This document shows, one piece after another, positions 50,928-59,604 of a stretch of DNA of 61,539 nt (its first letter is position 1; each line of letters begins with the position of its first letter). The DNA comes from JBEVJK01 sp040510195. Lineage in GTDB: Bacteria > Pseudomonadota > Alphaproteobacteria > Rhizobiales > Rhizobiaceae. Location: the NCBI GenBank assembly GCA_040510195.1, contig JBEVJK010000072.1, positions 1 to 61,539 on the forward strand, written 5' to 3'. Both the position numbers and the translations under genes were made by a program. Under the pieces are notes generated by a model. It was not told the origin of the DNA. It searched no databases and worked only from the letters and a program-made list of their open reading frames with translations.

Positions 50928-52043
50928 ATGACGCCAATCTGGGCCGTCGGCCTGATGACCGGGACCGTGCTCGACGGCAACATCGACGTCGCCATGATCC
51001 GCAGCGACGGCGAGCAGGTCGCCGCCTTCGGGCCTTACGCTCTCACGCCGTATCCGCGAGCGGTCGTCGGCATGCTGGAAGAGGCGCAGAAGCAAGCGCT
51101 GGCCTGGAACTTCGACGGGCCGGAGCCGGCGATCTTCCGCGAAGCCGAGGACGCGCTCACGCGTGCCCAGGCGGCCGCCGTCGGGGCGCTGGTGGACGGC
51201 GCCGGCATGCGGCTTTCCGAGATCGGCGTCGTCGGCTTCCACGGCCAGACCGTCCTGCACCGGCCACCGCGGGAGGGGCGGCGCGGCGCCACGCGGCAGT
51301 TGGGCGACGGCCAGCTGATGCATTCGCTGCTGGGCGCAAAGGTCGCGTGGGACTTCCGCAGCGCCGACGTCGCGGCCGGCGGCCAGGGAGCGCCGCTCGC
51401 GGCGGCCTATCATGCGGCCCTGCTCGGCAAAGCCGGTGCGCGGGGCGATGCCGCGATACTCAACCTGGGCGGGGTCGGCAACGTCACCTGGTGGGACGGC
51501 CGGGGCGACCTGGTGGCCTTCGACACCGGGCCGGCCAATGCGCCGATCAACGACTTCGTCAAGGCGCGGGGGCTGGGCGAGATGGACCGCGACGGCGCGC
51601 TTGCCGCCGCCGGGCGGGTCGACGAGACGCGGCTTTCGCGCCTTCTTACGCATCCCTACTTCTCGGCGCCCTATCCGAAGTCGCTCGACCGCTTCAGCTT
51701 CACTGCGGCGATGGCCGATGGCCTCGGCCCGGAGGACGGGGCGGCGCTGCTGACGGCCTTCGCGGCCGCGGCGGTCGGCAAGGCGCTCGACCGGCTGCCG
51801 CAGCGGCCGTTGACCGTGTTCGTCAGCGGCGGCGGCCGGCACAACCCGACGCTGATGGCAATGCTCGCGGCAAGGGCGGGCGTCGCCGCCGTCGCCGCGG
51901 ACCAGCTCGGCTGGCGCGGCGACGCGGTGGAGGCGGAGTGCTTCGCCTTCCTGGCGGTGCGCGTGCTCGCCGGACTGCCGATCAGCTTCCCGAGCACCAC
52001 CGGGGTGCCCGAACCGATGACCGGCGGGCGGGTCGCCGGCTAG
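50928..52043 (+). CDS. anmK: anhydro-N-acetylmuramic acid kinase
   Basis: 371-residue sugar kinase that converts 1,6-anhydro-MurNAc to MurNAc-6-phosphate in cell-wall recycling. Diagnostic stretches: the N-terminal ATPase motif WAVGLMTGTVLDGNIDVA, GFHGQTVLHRP, LGDGQLM, ILNLGGVGNVTWW, FDTGPANAPIND and VFVSGGGRHNPTLM. It lies on the plus strand between etfA and the dehydrogenase, splitting a normally contiguous group, and ends 12 nt from the convergent etfA stop. Confidence 0.95.
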   Translation: MTPIWAVGLMTGTVLDGNIDVAMIRSDGEQVAAFGPYALTPYPRAVVGMLEEAQKQALAWNFDGPEPAIFREAEDALTRAQAAAVGALVDGAGMRLSEIGVVGFHGQTVLHRPPREGRRGATRQLGDGQLMHSLLGAKVAWDFRSADVAAGGQGAPLAAAYHAALLGKAGARGDAAILNLGGVGNVTWWDGRGDLVAFDTGPANAPINDFVKARGLGEMDRDGALAAAGRVDETRLSRLLTHPYFSAPYPKSLDRFSFTAAMADGLGPEDGAALLTAFAAAAVGKALDRLPQRPLTVFVSGGGRHNPTLMAMLAARAGVAAVAADQLGWRGDAVEAECFAFLAVRVLAGLPISFPSTTGVPEPMTGGRVAG

Positions 52044-52055
52044 CCTGGGGCGGCT

Positions 52056-52985
52056 TCAGAGCGCCTTTTCGAGCTCCGGCAGGAGCTGGAACAGGTCGCC
52101 CACCAGGCCGTAGTCGGCGACCTGGAAGATCGGCGCCTCCTCGTCCTTGTTGATGGCGACGATGACCTTGGAGTCCTTCATGCCGGCCAGATGCTGGATG
52201 GCACCCGAGATGCCGACCGCGATGTAGAGGTCCGGCGCCACGACCTTGCCGGTCTGTCCGACCTGCCAGTCGTTGGGGGCGTAGCCGGCATCGACGGCGG
52301 CGCGGCTGGCGCCGACGGCGGCGCCGAGCTTGTCGGCCACCGGCAGGATCACCTCGGTGAACTTCTCCGAAGAGCCGAGCGCGCGGCCGCCGGAGATGAT
52401 GATGCGCGCCGACGTCAGCTCAGGCCGGTCGCTTTCCGAGAGCCGGTTCTCGACGAAGCTCGAAAGGCCCGGATCGGCCACGGCCTCGACAGCCTCGACC
52501 GCGGCCGAGCCGCCTTCGCCGGCCGCCTGGAACGAAGCGGTGCGCACCGTGACCACCTTCTTGGGGTCGGTCGACTGCACCGTCTGGATGGCGTTGCCGG
52601 CATAGATCGGCCGCTTGAAGGTGTCGGGGCCGACCACCTCGATGATCTCCGAGACCTGCATGACGTCGAGCAGCGCGGCGACGCGCGGCATCACGTTCTT
52701 GCCCATGGTGGTGGCAGGAGCGACGAGCGCATCGTAGCCGCCGGCGAGCGAGACAACCAGCGCGGCGGTCGGCTCGGCCAGGCGCTCGGCGAGCCTGTCG
52801 GCCTCGGCGAGCAGCACCTTGCGCACGCCCTTGAGCTTGGCGGCGGCCTCGGCGGCCGCCCGGGCGCCCTTGCCGGCGACCAGCACGTCGACGTCGGAGC
52901 CGATCTGGAGGGCGGCCGTCAGCGCCTTGGCGGTCTGGTCGGAGAGGTGGTCGTTGCCGTGTTCGGCGATGAGGAGAGTGGCCAT
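52056..52985 (-). CDS. etfA: electron transfer flavoprotein subunit alpha
   Basis: 309-residue FAD-binding subunit that passes electrons from acyl-CoA dehydrogenases to ETF-quinone oxidoreductase. The C-terminal FAD domain shows GGRALGSSEKF, VGASRAAVDAGYAPNDWQVGQTGKVVAPDLYIA and GISGAIQHLAGMKDSK. It follows etfB after 21 nt. Confidence 0.97.
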   Translation of the reverse strand: MATLLIAEHGNDHLSDQTAKALTAALQIGSDVDVLVAGKGARAAAEAAAKLKGVRKVLLAEADRLAERLAEPTAALVVSLAGGYDALVAPATTMGKNVMPRVAALLDVMQVSEIIEVVGPDTFKRPIYAGNAIQTVQSTDPKKVVTVRTASFQAAGEGGSAAVEAVEAVADPGLSSFVENRLSESDRPELTSARIIISGGRALGSSEKFTEVILPVADKLGAAVGASRAAVDAGYAPNDWQVGQTGKVVAPDLYIAVGISGAIQHLAGMKDSKVIVAINKDEEAPIFQVADYGLVGDLFQLLPELEKAL

Positions 52986-53006
52986 TTCTTGTCGTCCTTC
53001 CCGTCC

Positions 53007-53756
53007 TTAGAGCACGCCGGCTTCGTTCTTCAGCTTGTCGACCAGCTCGGCGACCGACTTCACCTTGACGCCGGCCTTGCGGCCGCCCGGCTCCTCGGTC
53101 TTCAGCACCTTGAGCCGCGGCGCCAGGTCGGCGCCGTAGTCGGCGGCCGTCTTCTCGTCGATCGGCTTCTTCTTGGCCTTCATGATGTTGGGCAGCGAGG
53201 GGTAGCGCGGCTGGTTGAGGCGCAGGTCGGTGGTGACGATGGTCGGCAGCTTGAGCTCGACGGTCTGCAGGCCGCCGTCGACCTCCCGCGTCACCTTGGC
53301 CTTGCCATCGCCGAGCTCGATCTTGGAAGCGAAGGTGCCCTGGCTCCAGCCGAGCAGCGCCGCCAGCATCTGGCCGGTCTGGTTGGCATCGTCGTCTATC
53401 GCCTGCTTGCCGAGGATGACCAGGCCAGGCGCCTCGGCGTCGACGACGCCCTTCAGCACCTTGGCGACGCCAAGCGGCTCGGTCGGCTCGTCGGTCTTGA
53501 CCAGAATCGCCCGGTCGGCACCCATGGCGAGAGCGGTACGCAGGGTCTCCTGCGCCTGCTGCGGGCCGACGGACACGGCGATCACCTCGGTCGCCTTGCC
53601 GGCCTCGCGGAGCCGGATCGCCTCCTCCACCGCGATCTCGTCGAACGGGTTCATCGACATCTTGACGTTGGCAAGCTCGACGCCCGTCCCGTCGCCCTTG
53701 ACGCGGATCTTGACGTTGAAGTCGACCACCCGCTTGACCGGAACCAGCACTTTCAT
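53007..53756 (-). CDS. etfB: electron transfer flavoprotein subunit beta
   Basis: 249-residue AMP-binding subunit of the electron transfer flavoprotein. Recognised by MKVLVPVKRVVDFNVKIRVK at the start, NPFDEIAVEEAIRLRE and the downstream signature VTREVDGGLQTVELKLPTIVTTDLRLNQPRYPSLPNIMKAKKKP. It is the first gene of etfB-etfA. The 195 nt upstream of it hold no other gene. Confidence 0.97.
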   Translation of the reverse strand: MKVLVPVKRVVDFNVKIRVKGDGTGVELANVKMSMNPFDEIAVEEAIRLREAGKATEVIAVSVGPQQAQETLRTALAMGADRAILVKTDEPTEPLGVAKVLKGVVDAEAPGLVILGKQAIDDDANQTGQMLAALLGWSQGTFASKIELGDGKAKVTREVDGGLQTVELKLPTIVTTDLRLNQPRYPSLPNIMKAKKKPIDEKTAADYGADLAPRLKVLKTEEPGGRKAGVKVKSVAELVDKLKNEAGVL

Positions 53757-53951
53757 CGGGTTATTCTCACCTCTCTTAAGGGATCTTTCGGCGCGCTATA
53801 TCAGCCACCGGAGCGCCCGGCTTGTCGAATGCCGACATCTTAGTCGCGAAAAGGAGCGCCGGCTCGCGCCTCCTCCAGGCCGCGAAAGCGCGCGGAACCT
53901 AGTTTCGCCGCCTATCCCAGTCAATGCCCGGCAAGCGCTAAATCGGTTGAA

Positions 53952-54722
53952 TCACTGGCGGCCCCACCGCGGCATGGGCTGAGCGGGCGACGGATGCACG
54001 GCGCTCTCGCTCTCGATCGCCACGGCGCGCGGGGTGACGATCTCGCGGTCGAACACCGGCACGCCGCGGCGCTTAAGCAGCAGCACCAGCACGGCGCCGG
54101 TCAGAATGCCCCCCACATGGCAGGCCCAAGACACCTGGTCCTGGCCGCCGAACAGGAACATGCCGAACTGGAAGAGGATCCAGGCCGCCAGCGATATCCA
54201 GGCAGGGATGCGCAGCGGAATGCGGCCGAAGGCGAGCACCCATACCTTCACCCGCGGATGCAGTATGAGGTAGGCCGCGACTATGCCGGCGACCGCACCC
54301 GAGGCGCCGATCAGCGGCATCTCCGATTGTGGCGACATGATGCCATGGAAGAAGGCGCCGCCGGCTGCACAGGCCAAATAGAAGAGGAGGAAGCGGAAGT
54401 GCCCCATGGCGTCCTCGACATTGTCGCCGAACACCCAGAGGAAAAGCATGTTGCCGCCGAGATGGAAGATGTCGGAGTGGATGAAGGCGTAGGTGAGGTA
54501 GGTCAGGTCCTCGGGCACCACGACGAATTGCGGCGGCAGCTCGGCGACGTCGAAGACCACGGAAGGGATGTAGCCGAGGCCGACGACGGCCGCCACCGTC
54601 ACCTCCTCGCCGCCAATGGTGGTCACCAGGAAGACCAGCGTGTTGGCGACGATCATGCCGATCGTCACATATTGCAGGCGGATGTATTTGAGGCTGTTGG
54701 CGTCGTGGAGGGGGATGAACAT
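53952..54722 (-). CDS. rhomboid family intramembrane serine protease
   Basis: 256-residue rhomboid with six transmembrane helices. The catalytic dyad is Ser141 in GASGA and His202 in SWACHVGGILTG, and the L1/TM2 residues HxxxN are found as His87 and Asn91 (FIHSDIFHLGGNM in context). It has a short cytoplasmic C-terminal tail. The ATG at 54722 was chosen since it gives MFIPLHDANSLKYIRLQYVTIG, the usual N-terminus; a GTG at 54734 is an alternative. It is 15 nt after the adenosyltransferase gene, on the same strand. Confidence 0.93.
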   Translation of the reverse strand: MFIPLHDANSLKYIRLQYVTIGMIVANTLVFLVTTIGGEEVTVAAVVGLGYIPSVVFDVAELPPQFVVVPEDLTYLTYAFIHSDIFHLGGNMLFLWVFGDNVEDAMGHFRFLLFYLACAAGGAFFHGIMSPQSEMPLIGASGAVAGIVAAYLILHPRVKVWVLAFGRIPLRIPAWISLAAWILFQFGMFLFGGQDQVSWACHVGGILTGAVLVLLLKRRGVPVFDREIVTPRAVAIESESAVHPSPAQPMPRWGRQ

Positions 54723-54737
54723 GCGCGCCGGCACTCC

Positions 54738-55316
54738 TCACCGGTTCTTGCCAGGCACCCACAGGACGTCGGCCCTGCCGTCGTCATTGGCGGCGCGAGC
54801 GGCGACGAAAAGGAAGTCCGACAGCCGGTTGACGTAGCGGAGGGCCTCGCGGCCGACCGGCTCGTCGGCCTGGCGAGACAGGCCGACCATGATCCTCTCG
54901 GCGCGCCGGGCGACCGTGCGCGCCAGGTGCAGCGCCGCCGCCGCAGGGCTACCGCCAGGCAAGACGAAGGACCGCAACGGCGCCAGCGCCGCATTGAGCC
55001 GGTCGATCTCGCCCTCCAGCCGCGCGACCTGGGCGGCGACGATGCGCAGCGGCTCGACCGCCGGCGAGTCCCCTTCGTCGGGGGTCGAGAGGTCGGCACC
55101 GAGGTCGAACAGATCGTTCTGGATGCGCGCCAGCATGGCGTCGAGCTCCGGCAGGGCGCCCGTGTGCAGGCGGGCGAGCCCGATGCAGGCGTTGGTTTCG
55201 TCGACCGTGCCGCAGGCTTCGATGCGCGGGTCGCTCTTTGCCCGCCTGGCGCCGCCGGTGAGGCCGGTGGTGCCGTCGTCGCCGGTGCGGGTGTAGATGC
55301 GGTTCAGGCGTACCAT
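54738..55316 (-). CDS. cob(I)yrinic acid a,c-diamide adenosyltransferase, PduO type
   Basis: 192-residue PduO/MMAB-type ATP:cob(I)alamin adenosyltransferase. The ATP site YTRTGDDGTTGL is at about 8-19, followed by ACGTVDETNACIGLAR and the helical C-terminus with YVNRLSDFLFVAARAAN. It makes the adenosyl form of B12 and so complements cobS-cobT at 12-15 kb. It is placed between a small twin-helix protein and the rhomboid gene. Confidence 0.94.
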   Translation of the reverse strand: MVRLNRIYTRTGDDGTTGLTGGARRAKSDPRIEACGTVDETNACIGLARLHTGALPELDAMLARIQNDLFDLGADLSTPDEGDSPAVEPLRIVAAQVARLEGEIDRLNAALAPLRSFVLPGGSPAAAALHLARTVARRAERIMVGLSRQADEPVGREALRYVNRLSDFLFVAARAANDDGRADVLWVPGKNR

Positions 55317-55327
55317 GCGTTACGCTT

Positions 55328-55519
55328 TCAGTGACGGGTGAAGTAGACGGCGAGCAGGATGAGGCAAAGCGCAACGAACTGCAGCAGCACGCGCGCCTGC
55401 ATCAGCTTGTTTGAGGTGCTGCCAGAGCCGCCGCGCAGCATGTTGGCGAGGCCGCGAATCAGCACGAAGACGACGGCCGCCATCACGGCGATGGCGAGGA
55501 TGTTGAAGACGGTGGCCAT
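55328..55519 (-). CDS. small two-helix (HIG1-like) membrane protein
   Basis: 63-residue protein with two transmembrane helices (FNILAIAVMAAVVFVLIRGLANML and VLLQFVALCLILLAVYF) joined by a Gly/Ser loop and a QAR motif, the 'twin transmembrane protein' type close to HIG1. Members may associate with respiratory complexes; this is not shown for this branch. It is 11 nt upstream of the adenosyltransferase on the same strand. Confidence 0.8.
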   Translation of the reverse strand: MATVFNILAIAVMAAVVFVLIRGLANMLRGGSGSTSNKLMQARVLLQFVALCLILLAVYFTRH

Positions 55520-55558
55520 GGGGCCTTCCCCTCTCTGCGGCCGTGAGCCGCCTGCGAA

Positions 55559-56410
55559 TCACCCTTGCGTGGCCAGGATCCTGTAGAGGAGCGAGGCGGG
55601 CAACAGGCGCTTCAAGACGACGCCGATGCGCGCCGGAACCGTCACAACATAGTGCGGCCGCGGCTTTGGCGACAACAAAGCGTGACGCAGGACCGCGTAG
55701 ACGGCGTCGGGCTTCAGCTTCAGCCGGGAGCGGGTGCCGCCGGCACGCAGGCGGGCGAGCTGGGCCTGGTAGGCCTCGCGATGGACCGAGGTCTCGTGGT
55801 CGATGTTTCTCTCAAACCAGGCGCGGGCGTTGACGGCGATGCGAGATTCGACCGGGCCCGGCTCGATCAGGGAGACGTGCACGCCCGAGCCGGCGAGCTC
55901 GGCGCGCAGGCACAGCATGAGCCCTTCCAGTGCATGCTTGGACGCCGCGTAGGCGCCGCGGAAGCGAGCGGGGACAAGGCCGAGGATCGACGAACAGGAG
56001 ACGATCCGCCCATGGCCCTGCCGCCGCATGACGGGCACGAGGCGACGCGTCAGGTCGTGCCAGCCGAACAGATTGGCCTCGAACTGCTCGCGCAGCGCCG
56101 AAACGGGCAGGTCCTCGACGGCGCCCGGTTGCGAGTAGGCGCCGTTGTTGTAGAGCGCGTCGAGGCGGCCGCCGGTGCGCGCCAGGACGGCGTCGACCAG
56201 TGCGGCGATCGAGTCCGCCTCGCGGTAGTCGAGGTAGAAGCATTCGATCCCGTCCGCCTCGATGGCGGCGATGTCCTGCGGCCGGCGCGCCGTGGCGAAG
56301 ACCCGCCAGCCCTCGGAGTGCAGCGCCCGGGCGCAATGCGCTCCGATGCCGGACGAGGCGCCGGTTACGATGATCGTTGGCCGCCGGTCGGCGGTTGGAG
56401 CGCTTGCCAT
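55559..56410 (-). CDS. SDR family oxidoreductase
   Basis: 283-residue short-chain dehydrogenase/reductase. NAD(P) motif TGASSGIG lies near 16-23, NNGAYS matches the NNAG position, and the catalytic Ser-Tyr-Lys is spread over SCSSILG and YAASKHA. An Arg in FATARRPQD suggests NADP use. The substrate is unknown. The ATG at 56410 gives a short N-terminus before the motif; an in-frame extension to 56449 reaches into the region upstream of the divergent YihY gene. Confidence 0.88.
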   Translation of the reverse strand: MASAPTADRRPTIIVTGASSGIGAHCARALHSEGWRVFATARRPQDIAAIEADGIECFYLDYREADSIAALVDAVLARTGGRLDALYNNGAYSQPGAVEDLPVSALREQFEANLFGWHDLTRRLVPVMRRQGHGRIVSCSSILGLVPARFRGAYAASKHALEGLMLCLRAELAGSGVHVSLIEPGPVESRIAVNARAWFERNIDHETSVHREAYQAQLARLRAGGTRSRLKLKPDAVYAVLRHALLSPKPRPHYVVTVPARIGVVLKRLLPASLLYRILATQG

Positions 56411-56464
56411 TTGGCGAAATCCCTTCCCATATTCGCGGCGAGGAGACAATCACCAGGAGACGGG

Positions 56465-57319
56465 GTGCGAAGGATCGTCGCCATTCGCCGCGTGCTGACC
56501 GACGCGCTCGGCCATTTCAACGACGACGACGGCTGGTCGATGGCGAGCCACTTGGCGATCAGCGCTCTCATGGCCCTGTTCCCCTTCCTCATCTTCGCCA
56601 CCACGCTGGCGAGTTTCCTCGGTGCCCAGGCCTTCGCCGAGACGGCTGTCCATCTGGTGTTCGACACGTGGCCCGAGCAGATCGCGGCGCCAATCGCCCG
56701 CGAGGTCGTCAACGTGCTGACCATTCAGCGCGGCGACCTGTTGACCTTCGGCTTCGTGCTTGCCGCCTTCTTCGCCTCCAACGGGGTGGAGGCGCTGCGC
56801 ACCTCGCTCAACCGCGCCTATCGCGTCAGCGAGACACACTCCCTCGTCTTCAGGCGGCTCCAGAGCCTGCTCTTCGTGCTGGTGGCGACGATGAGCTTCG
56901 TGGCGATCAGCGTGCTTCTGGTCTTTGCGCCGTTGATCTCCAGGCTGGCGCGCTCGCAGTTCGACTGGATCGACCCCTATATGGGGACGATCACGCTGTG
57001 GCGCTTCGTCATCGCCTCGACCGTCATCGTGCTGGCGCTGGTGGCAGTGCATTTCTGGCTGCCGGCGGGCAAGCGGCGCTTCGTCGACATCGTTCCCGGC
57101 ATCCTGTTCACGCTGATCGGCTGGCTGACCGGTTCGACGATCTTCGCCACCTACCTGGAGTATTTCTCGTCCTACGTCACGACCTATGCCGGGCTGGCCT
57201 CGATCATGGTGGCGGTCGTCTTCCTCTACATCATGTCTCTGATCTTCATTGTGGGCGGTGAGCTCAACGCGGCCATCAAGCGCTATCTCGAGGCGCGCGC
57301 CCGCGTCGGCGCGGGCTAG
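56465..57319 (+). CDS. YihY/BrkB family inner-membrane protein
   Basis: 284-residue polytopic protein of the YihY (formerly RNase BN/BrkB) family. Hydrophobic helices include MASHLAISALMALFPFLIFATTLASFLG, TFGFVLAAFFASNGVEAL, LLFVLVATMSFVAISVLLVFAP and ASIMVAVVFLYIMSLIFIVGGELNAAI. The function is unsettled; no RNase activity is implied. The GTG start at 56465 is preceded by GGAGA. It is divergent from the SDR gene. Confidence 0.88.
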   Translation: MRRIVAIRRVLTDALGHFNDDDGWSMASHLAISALMALFPFLIFATTLASFLGAQAFAETAVHLVFDTWPEQIAAPIAREVVNVLTIQRGDLLTFGFVLAAFFASNGVEALRTSLNRAYRVSETHSLVFRRLQSLLFVLVATMSFVAISVLLVFAPLISRLARSQFDWIDPYMGTITLWRFVIASTVIVLALVAVHFWLPAGKRRFVDIVPGILFTLIGWLTGSTIFATYLEYFSSYVTTYAGLASIMVAVVFLYIMSLIFIVGGELNAAIKRYLEARARVGAG

Positions 57320-57591
57320 CCGGAGCGCCGTTCAATCCCGGAAGGCCAAGGGTTCGGCCCATGACACGCGTCGATTGAAGCGGTGGCCCAGAGCGTCACA
57401 ACAGCGTGGGGATGACCCGCACAAATGCTATTCCCAACCCCACAAATCATCTTCTGATGGCGGTTTGCTCTAATGCTGAGCAACGGAATAAGCAAAACTA
57501 AACATTTGAAATCTATCGTGAACAAATCTGAGCCGGCGGGGGCTGGGTCAGAGTTCCCTGTGAGGACGCGTTGGGGTCGAAAGGGACACCC

Positions 57592-57879
57592 ATGCTGATG
57601 AGACTCGACCCGGCTTGGCTCATGTTGGCGATATCGTTGGTCGCCATCATATGCTTCTTTTTCGGCGCGCTGATGGACGCCATCATGAAGGAGGATGGGT
57701 TCGGGCCCATCGGCAACACACTGGTTTTGCTGGCGGGGTTCTTCGCCGGTATCCTTCTCGTCAACTACAACGGCATCGCGCTGACCAGCCTGACCACGGC
57801 GACAGCCACCGGACTTGGCGGATCATTCGTCTCGCTGGCCCTGTTGGCGCTGGTCAAGGCCGGGCTGGCCCGCCTCTGA
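57592..57879 (+). CDS. small three-helix membrane protein, unknown function
   Basis: 95-residue protein with three hydrophobic segments (WLMLAISLVAIICFFFGALMDAIM; NTLVLLAGFFAGILLVNYNGIAL; LGGSFVSLALLALVKAGL). No family was recognised. The start ATG at 57592 is preceded by AAAGGG; an in-frame ATG at 57571 is possible. Its last 57 nt overlap the 3' end of gluQRS on the opposite strand. The 272 nt upstream are AT-richer and hold no gene. Confidence 0.7.
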   Translation: MLMRLDPAWLMLAISLVAIICFFFGALMDAIMKEDGFGPIGNTLVLLAGFFAGILLVNYNGIALTSLTTATATGLGGSFVSLALLALVKAGLARL

Positions 57880-58758
57880 GCGCGTTTCGAAGCCGAGCCG
57901 GCCTCGAACCTCGCCAGGCGTGACGCCCTGCCGCCGCAGCGCGGCCAGCCCGCTGTCGCGCCGGCTCTTGGCGAGCTTGCGCCCGTCGGGCCCTTCGATC
58001 AGCCGGTGATGGAAATACAAGGGGGCGGGCAGCCCGAGCAGCTCCTGCAGCAGGCGCTGGACGGCCGTCGCCTGGAAGAGGTCGCGGCCGCGTACGACGT
58101 GTGAAACGCCCTGCAGGGCGTCGTCGACGACGACCGAAAGGTGGTAACTGGTGGGCGTCTCCTTGCGCGCCAACACGACGTCGCCCCAGGCGCTCGGGTC
58201 GGCGGCGACCGCCGCGAAGGCCGCGAGCCGCTCGTCGTTCGCCTCCTGCCAGGACAGGTCGCCGACGACGTCGACGGCGCGGGCGACGTCCAGGCGCCAC
58301 GCGAAGGGCTCGCCGGCGTCGATGCGCTGCCGGCGCGCCTTCTCCGACAGGGCCTTGTCGAGGCCCGGATAGAGCGGCGCGCCATCGGGATCGCGCGGCC
58401 AGGGCCGGCCCCGCGCCGCCTCGGCGGCGGTGTGGGCGCGTATCTCGCCGCGGCTCATGAAGGCCGGGTAGACAAGGCCGCGGCCGGAAAGATCGGCGAG
58501 CGCGGCCTCATAGTCTTCGAAATGCTCGGACTGGCGGCGGACCGGCACCTCCCACCGGATGCCGAGCCAGCGCAGGTCGTCGATCATGGCCGCCTCCAGC
58601 TCGGGCGTGCAGCGCGTCAGGTCGATGTCTTCGATGCGCAGCAACAGCCTGGCGCCGAGGCCCCCTGCCAGCTGCTGGTTGAGCAGCGCCGAATAGGCGT
58701 GGCCGAGATGCAGGTCGCCATTGGGGCTGGGGGCGAAGCGGAGGGTCGGCGGGCTCAT
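57823..58758 (-). CDS. gluQRS: glutamyl-Q tRNA(Asp) synthetase
   Basis: 311-residue paralogue of glutamyl-tRNA synthetase lacking the anticodon-binding domain. It attaches glutamate to queuosine-34 of tRNA-Asp. The HIGH-type motif is in RFAPSPNGDLHLGHAYSALL (ATP site), and the KMSKS equivalent is GRKLAKSRRDSG. The ATG at 58758 gives the usual N-terminus MSPPTLRFAPSPNG. Its 3' end overlaps the small membrane gene by 57 nt on the opposite strand. Confidence 0.95.
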   Translation of the reverse strand: MSPPTLRFAPSPNGDLHLGHAYSALLNQQLAGGLGARLLLRIEDIDLTRCTPELEAAMIDDLRWLGIRWEVPVRRQSEHFEDYEAALADLSGRGLVYPAFMSRGEIRAHTAAEAARGRPWPRDPDGAPLYPGLDKALSEKARRQRIDAGEPFAWRLDVARAVDVVGDLSWQEANDERLAAFAAVAADPSAWGDVVLARKETPTSYHLSVVVDDALQGVSHVVRGRDLFQATAVQRLLQELLGLPAPLYFHHRLIEGPDGRKLAKSRRDSGLAALRRQGVTPGEVRGRLGFETRSEAGQPGLDQRQQGQRDE

Positions 58759-58835
58759 CGTTGGGCGTCCGGAAGCGGGTTGTGCGGCGTTCTCGCGGAT
58801 TGCTACGGTGCGCGCTCCCAAGAAACAGGCAGGCG

Positions 58836-59495
58836 ATGCAACGGATCAGCTCCTTCGACGACATCGAACGCGGCCTCGATGCCCTCATTGCGCTCGACCC
58901 GCGGCTGGCGCAAGTGCGGCAGAGCTCCGGCGAGGTGCCGCTGCGGCTCCAGCAGCCCGGCTTCGCGAGCCTCGCTTCGATCATCGTTTCCCAACAGGTG
59001 AGCCGGGCCAGCGCCGACGCCATCTTCGGGCGGCTCGCAAGGCTGGTCGACCCGCTGACGCCGGAGCGCCTGCTCGCCGCCGGTCCGGAGGCGTTCCGCG
59101 AGGCCGGCCTGTCGCGTTCCAAGGAGGTCGCACTGGTGGCGGCGGCCCGCGCGATGGCCGAGGGGCTCGACCTTGAGCGGCTCTGCGCGCTGGAGGCGCG
59201 GGAAGCGGTCGCCGCGATGACGGCGATCCCCGGCATCGGGCCGTGGACGGCGGAGTGCTACCTGCTGTTTTCGGCGGGCCATCCCGACGTGTTCCCAGCG
59301 CGCGACGTCGCCCTGCAAAGCGCGGTCGGGCGCGCGCTCGGCCTGGCGGAGCGTCCGGGCGAGAAGATGCTCGCGCAGATTGCCGAATCATGGAGCCCAT
59401 GGCGCGGCGTGGCGTCCCGGCTTTTCTGGGCCTATTACCGCTCTCTCAAGGGGCGGGACGCCGTGCCGGGCGCCCGGAACCCTAAAAAAGCCTAA
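58836..59495 (+). CDS. DNA-3-methyladenine glycosylase II-like (HhH-GPD)
   Basis: 219-residue HhH-GPD DNA glycosylase of the AlkA class that removes alkylated bases. The helix-hairpin-helix MTAIPGIGPWTAECYLLF and catalytic Asp in FPARDVALQ are present, with the family stretch SIIVSQQVSRASADAIF. The additional N-terminal AlkA domain is missing, as in many short bacterial members. It is divergent from gluQRS with 77 nt between them. Confidence 0.9.
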   Translation: MQRISSFDDIERGLDALIALDPRLAQVRQSSGEVPLRLQQPGFASLASIIVSQQVSRASADAIFGRLARLVDPLTPERLLAAGPEAFREAGLSRSKEVALVAAARAMAEGLDLERLCALEAREAVAAMTAIPGIGPWTAECYLLFSAGHPDVFPARDVALQSAVGRALGLAERPGEKMLAQIAESWSPWRGVASRLFWAYYRSLKGRDAVPGARNPKKA

Positions 59496-59604
59496 AAAAC
59501 AGCGTCTTTTGCCGGCTGGTCTCGTCGGATGCCGGCTTCACATTGCTGTCACCTCGGGCTTACACTATCCGCGCCGATCGCTTGGGTCCAAGGAGGTGCT
59601 TGAG

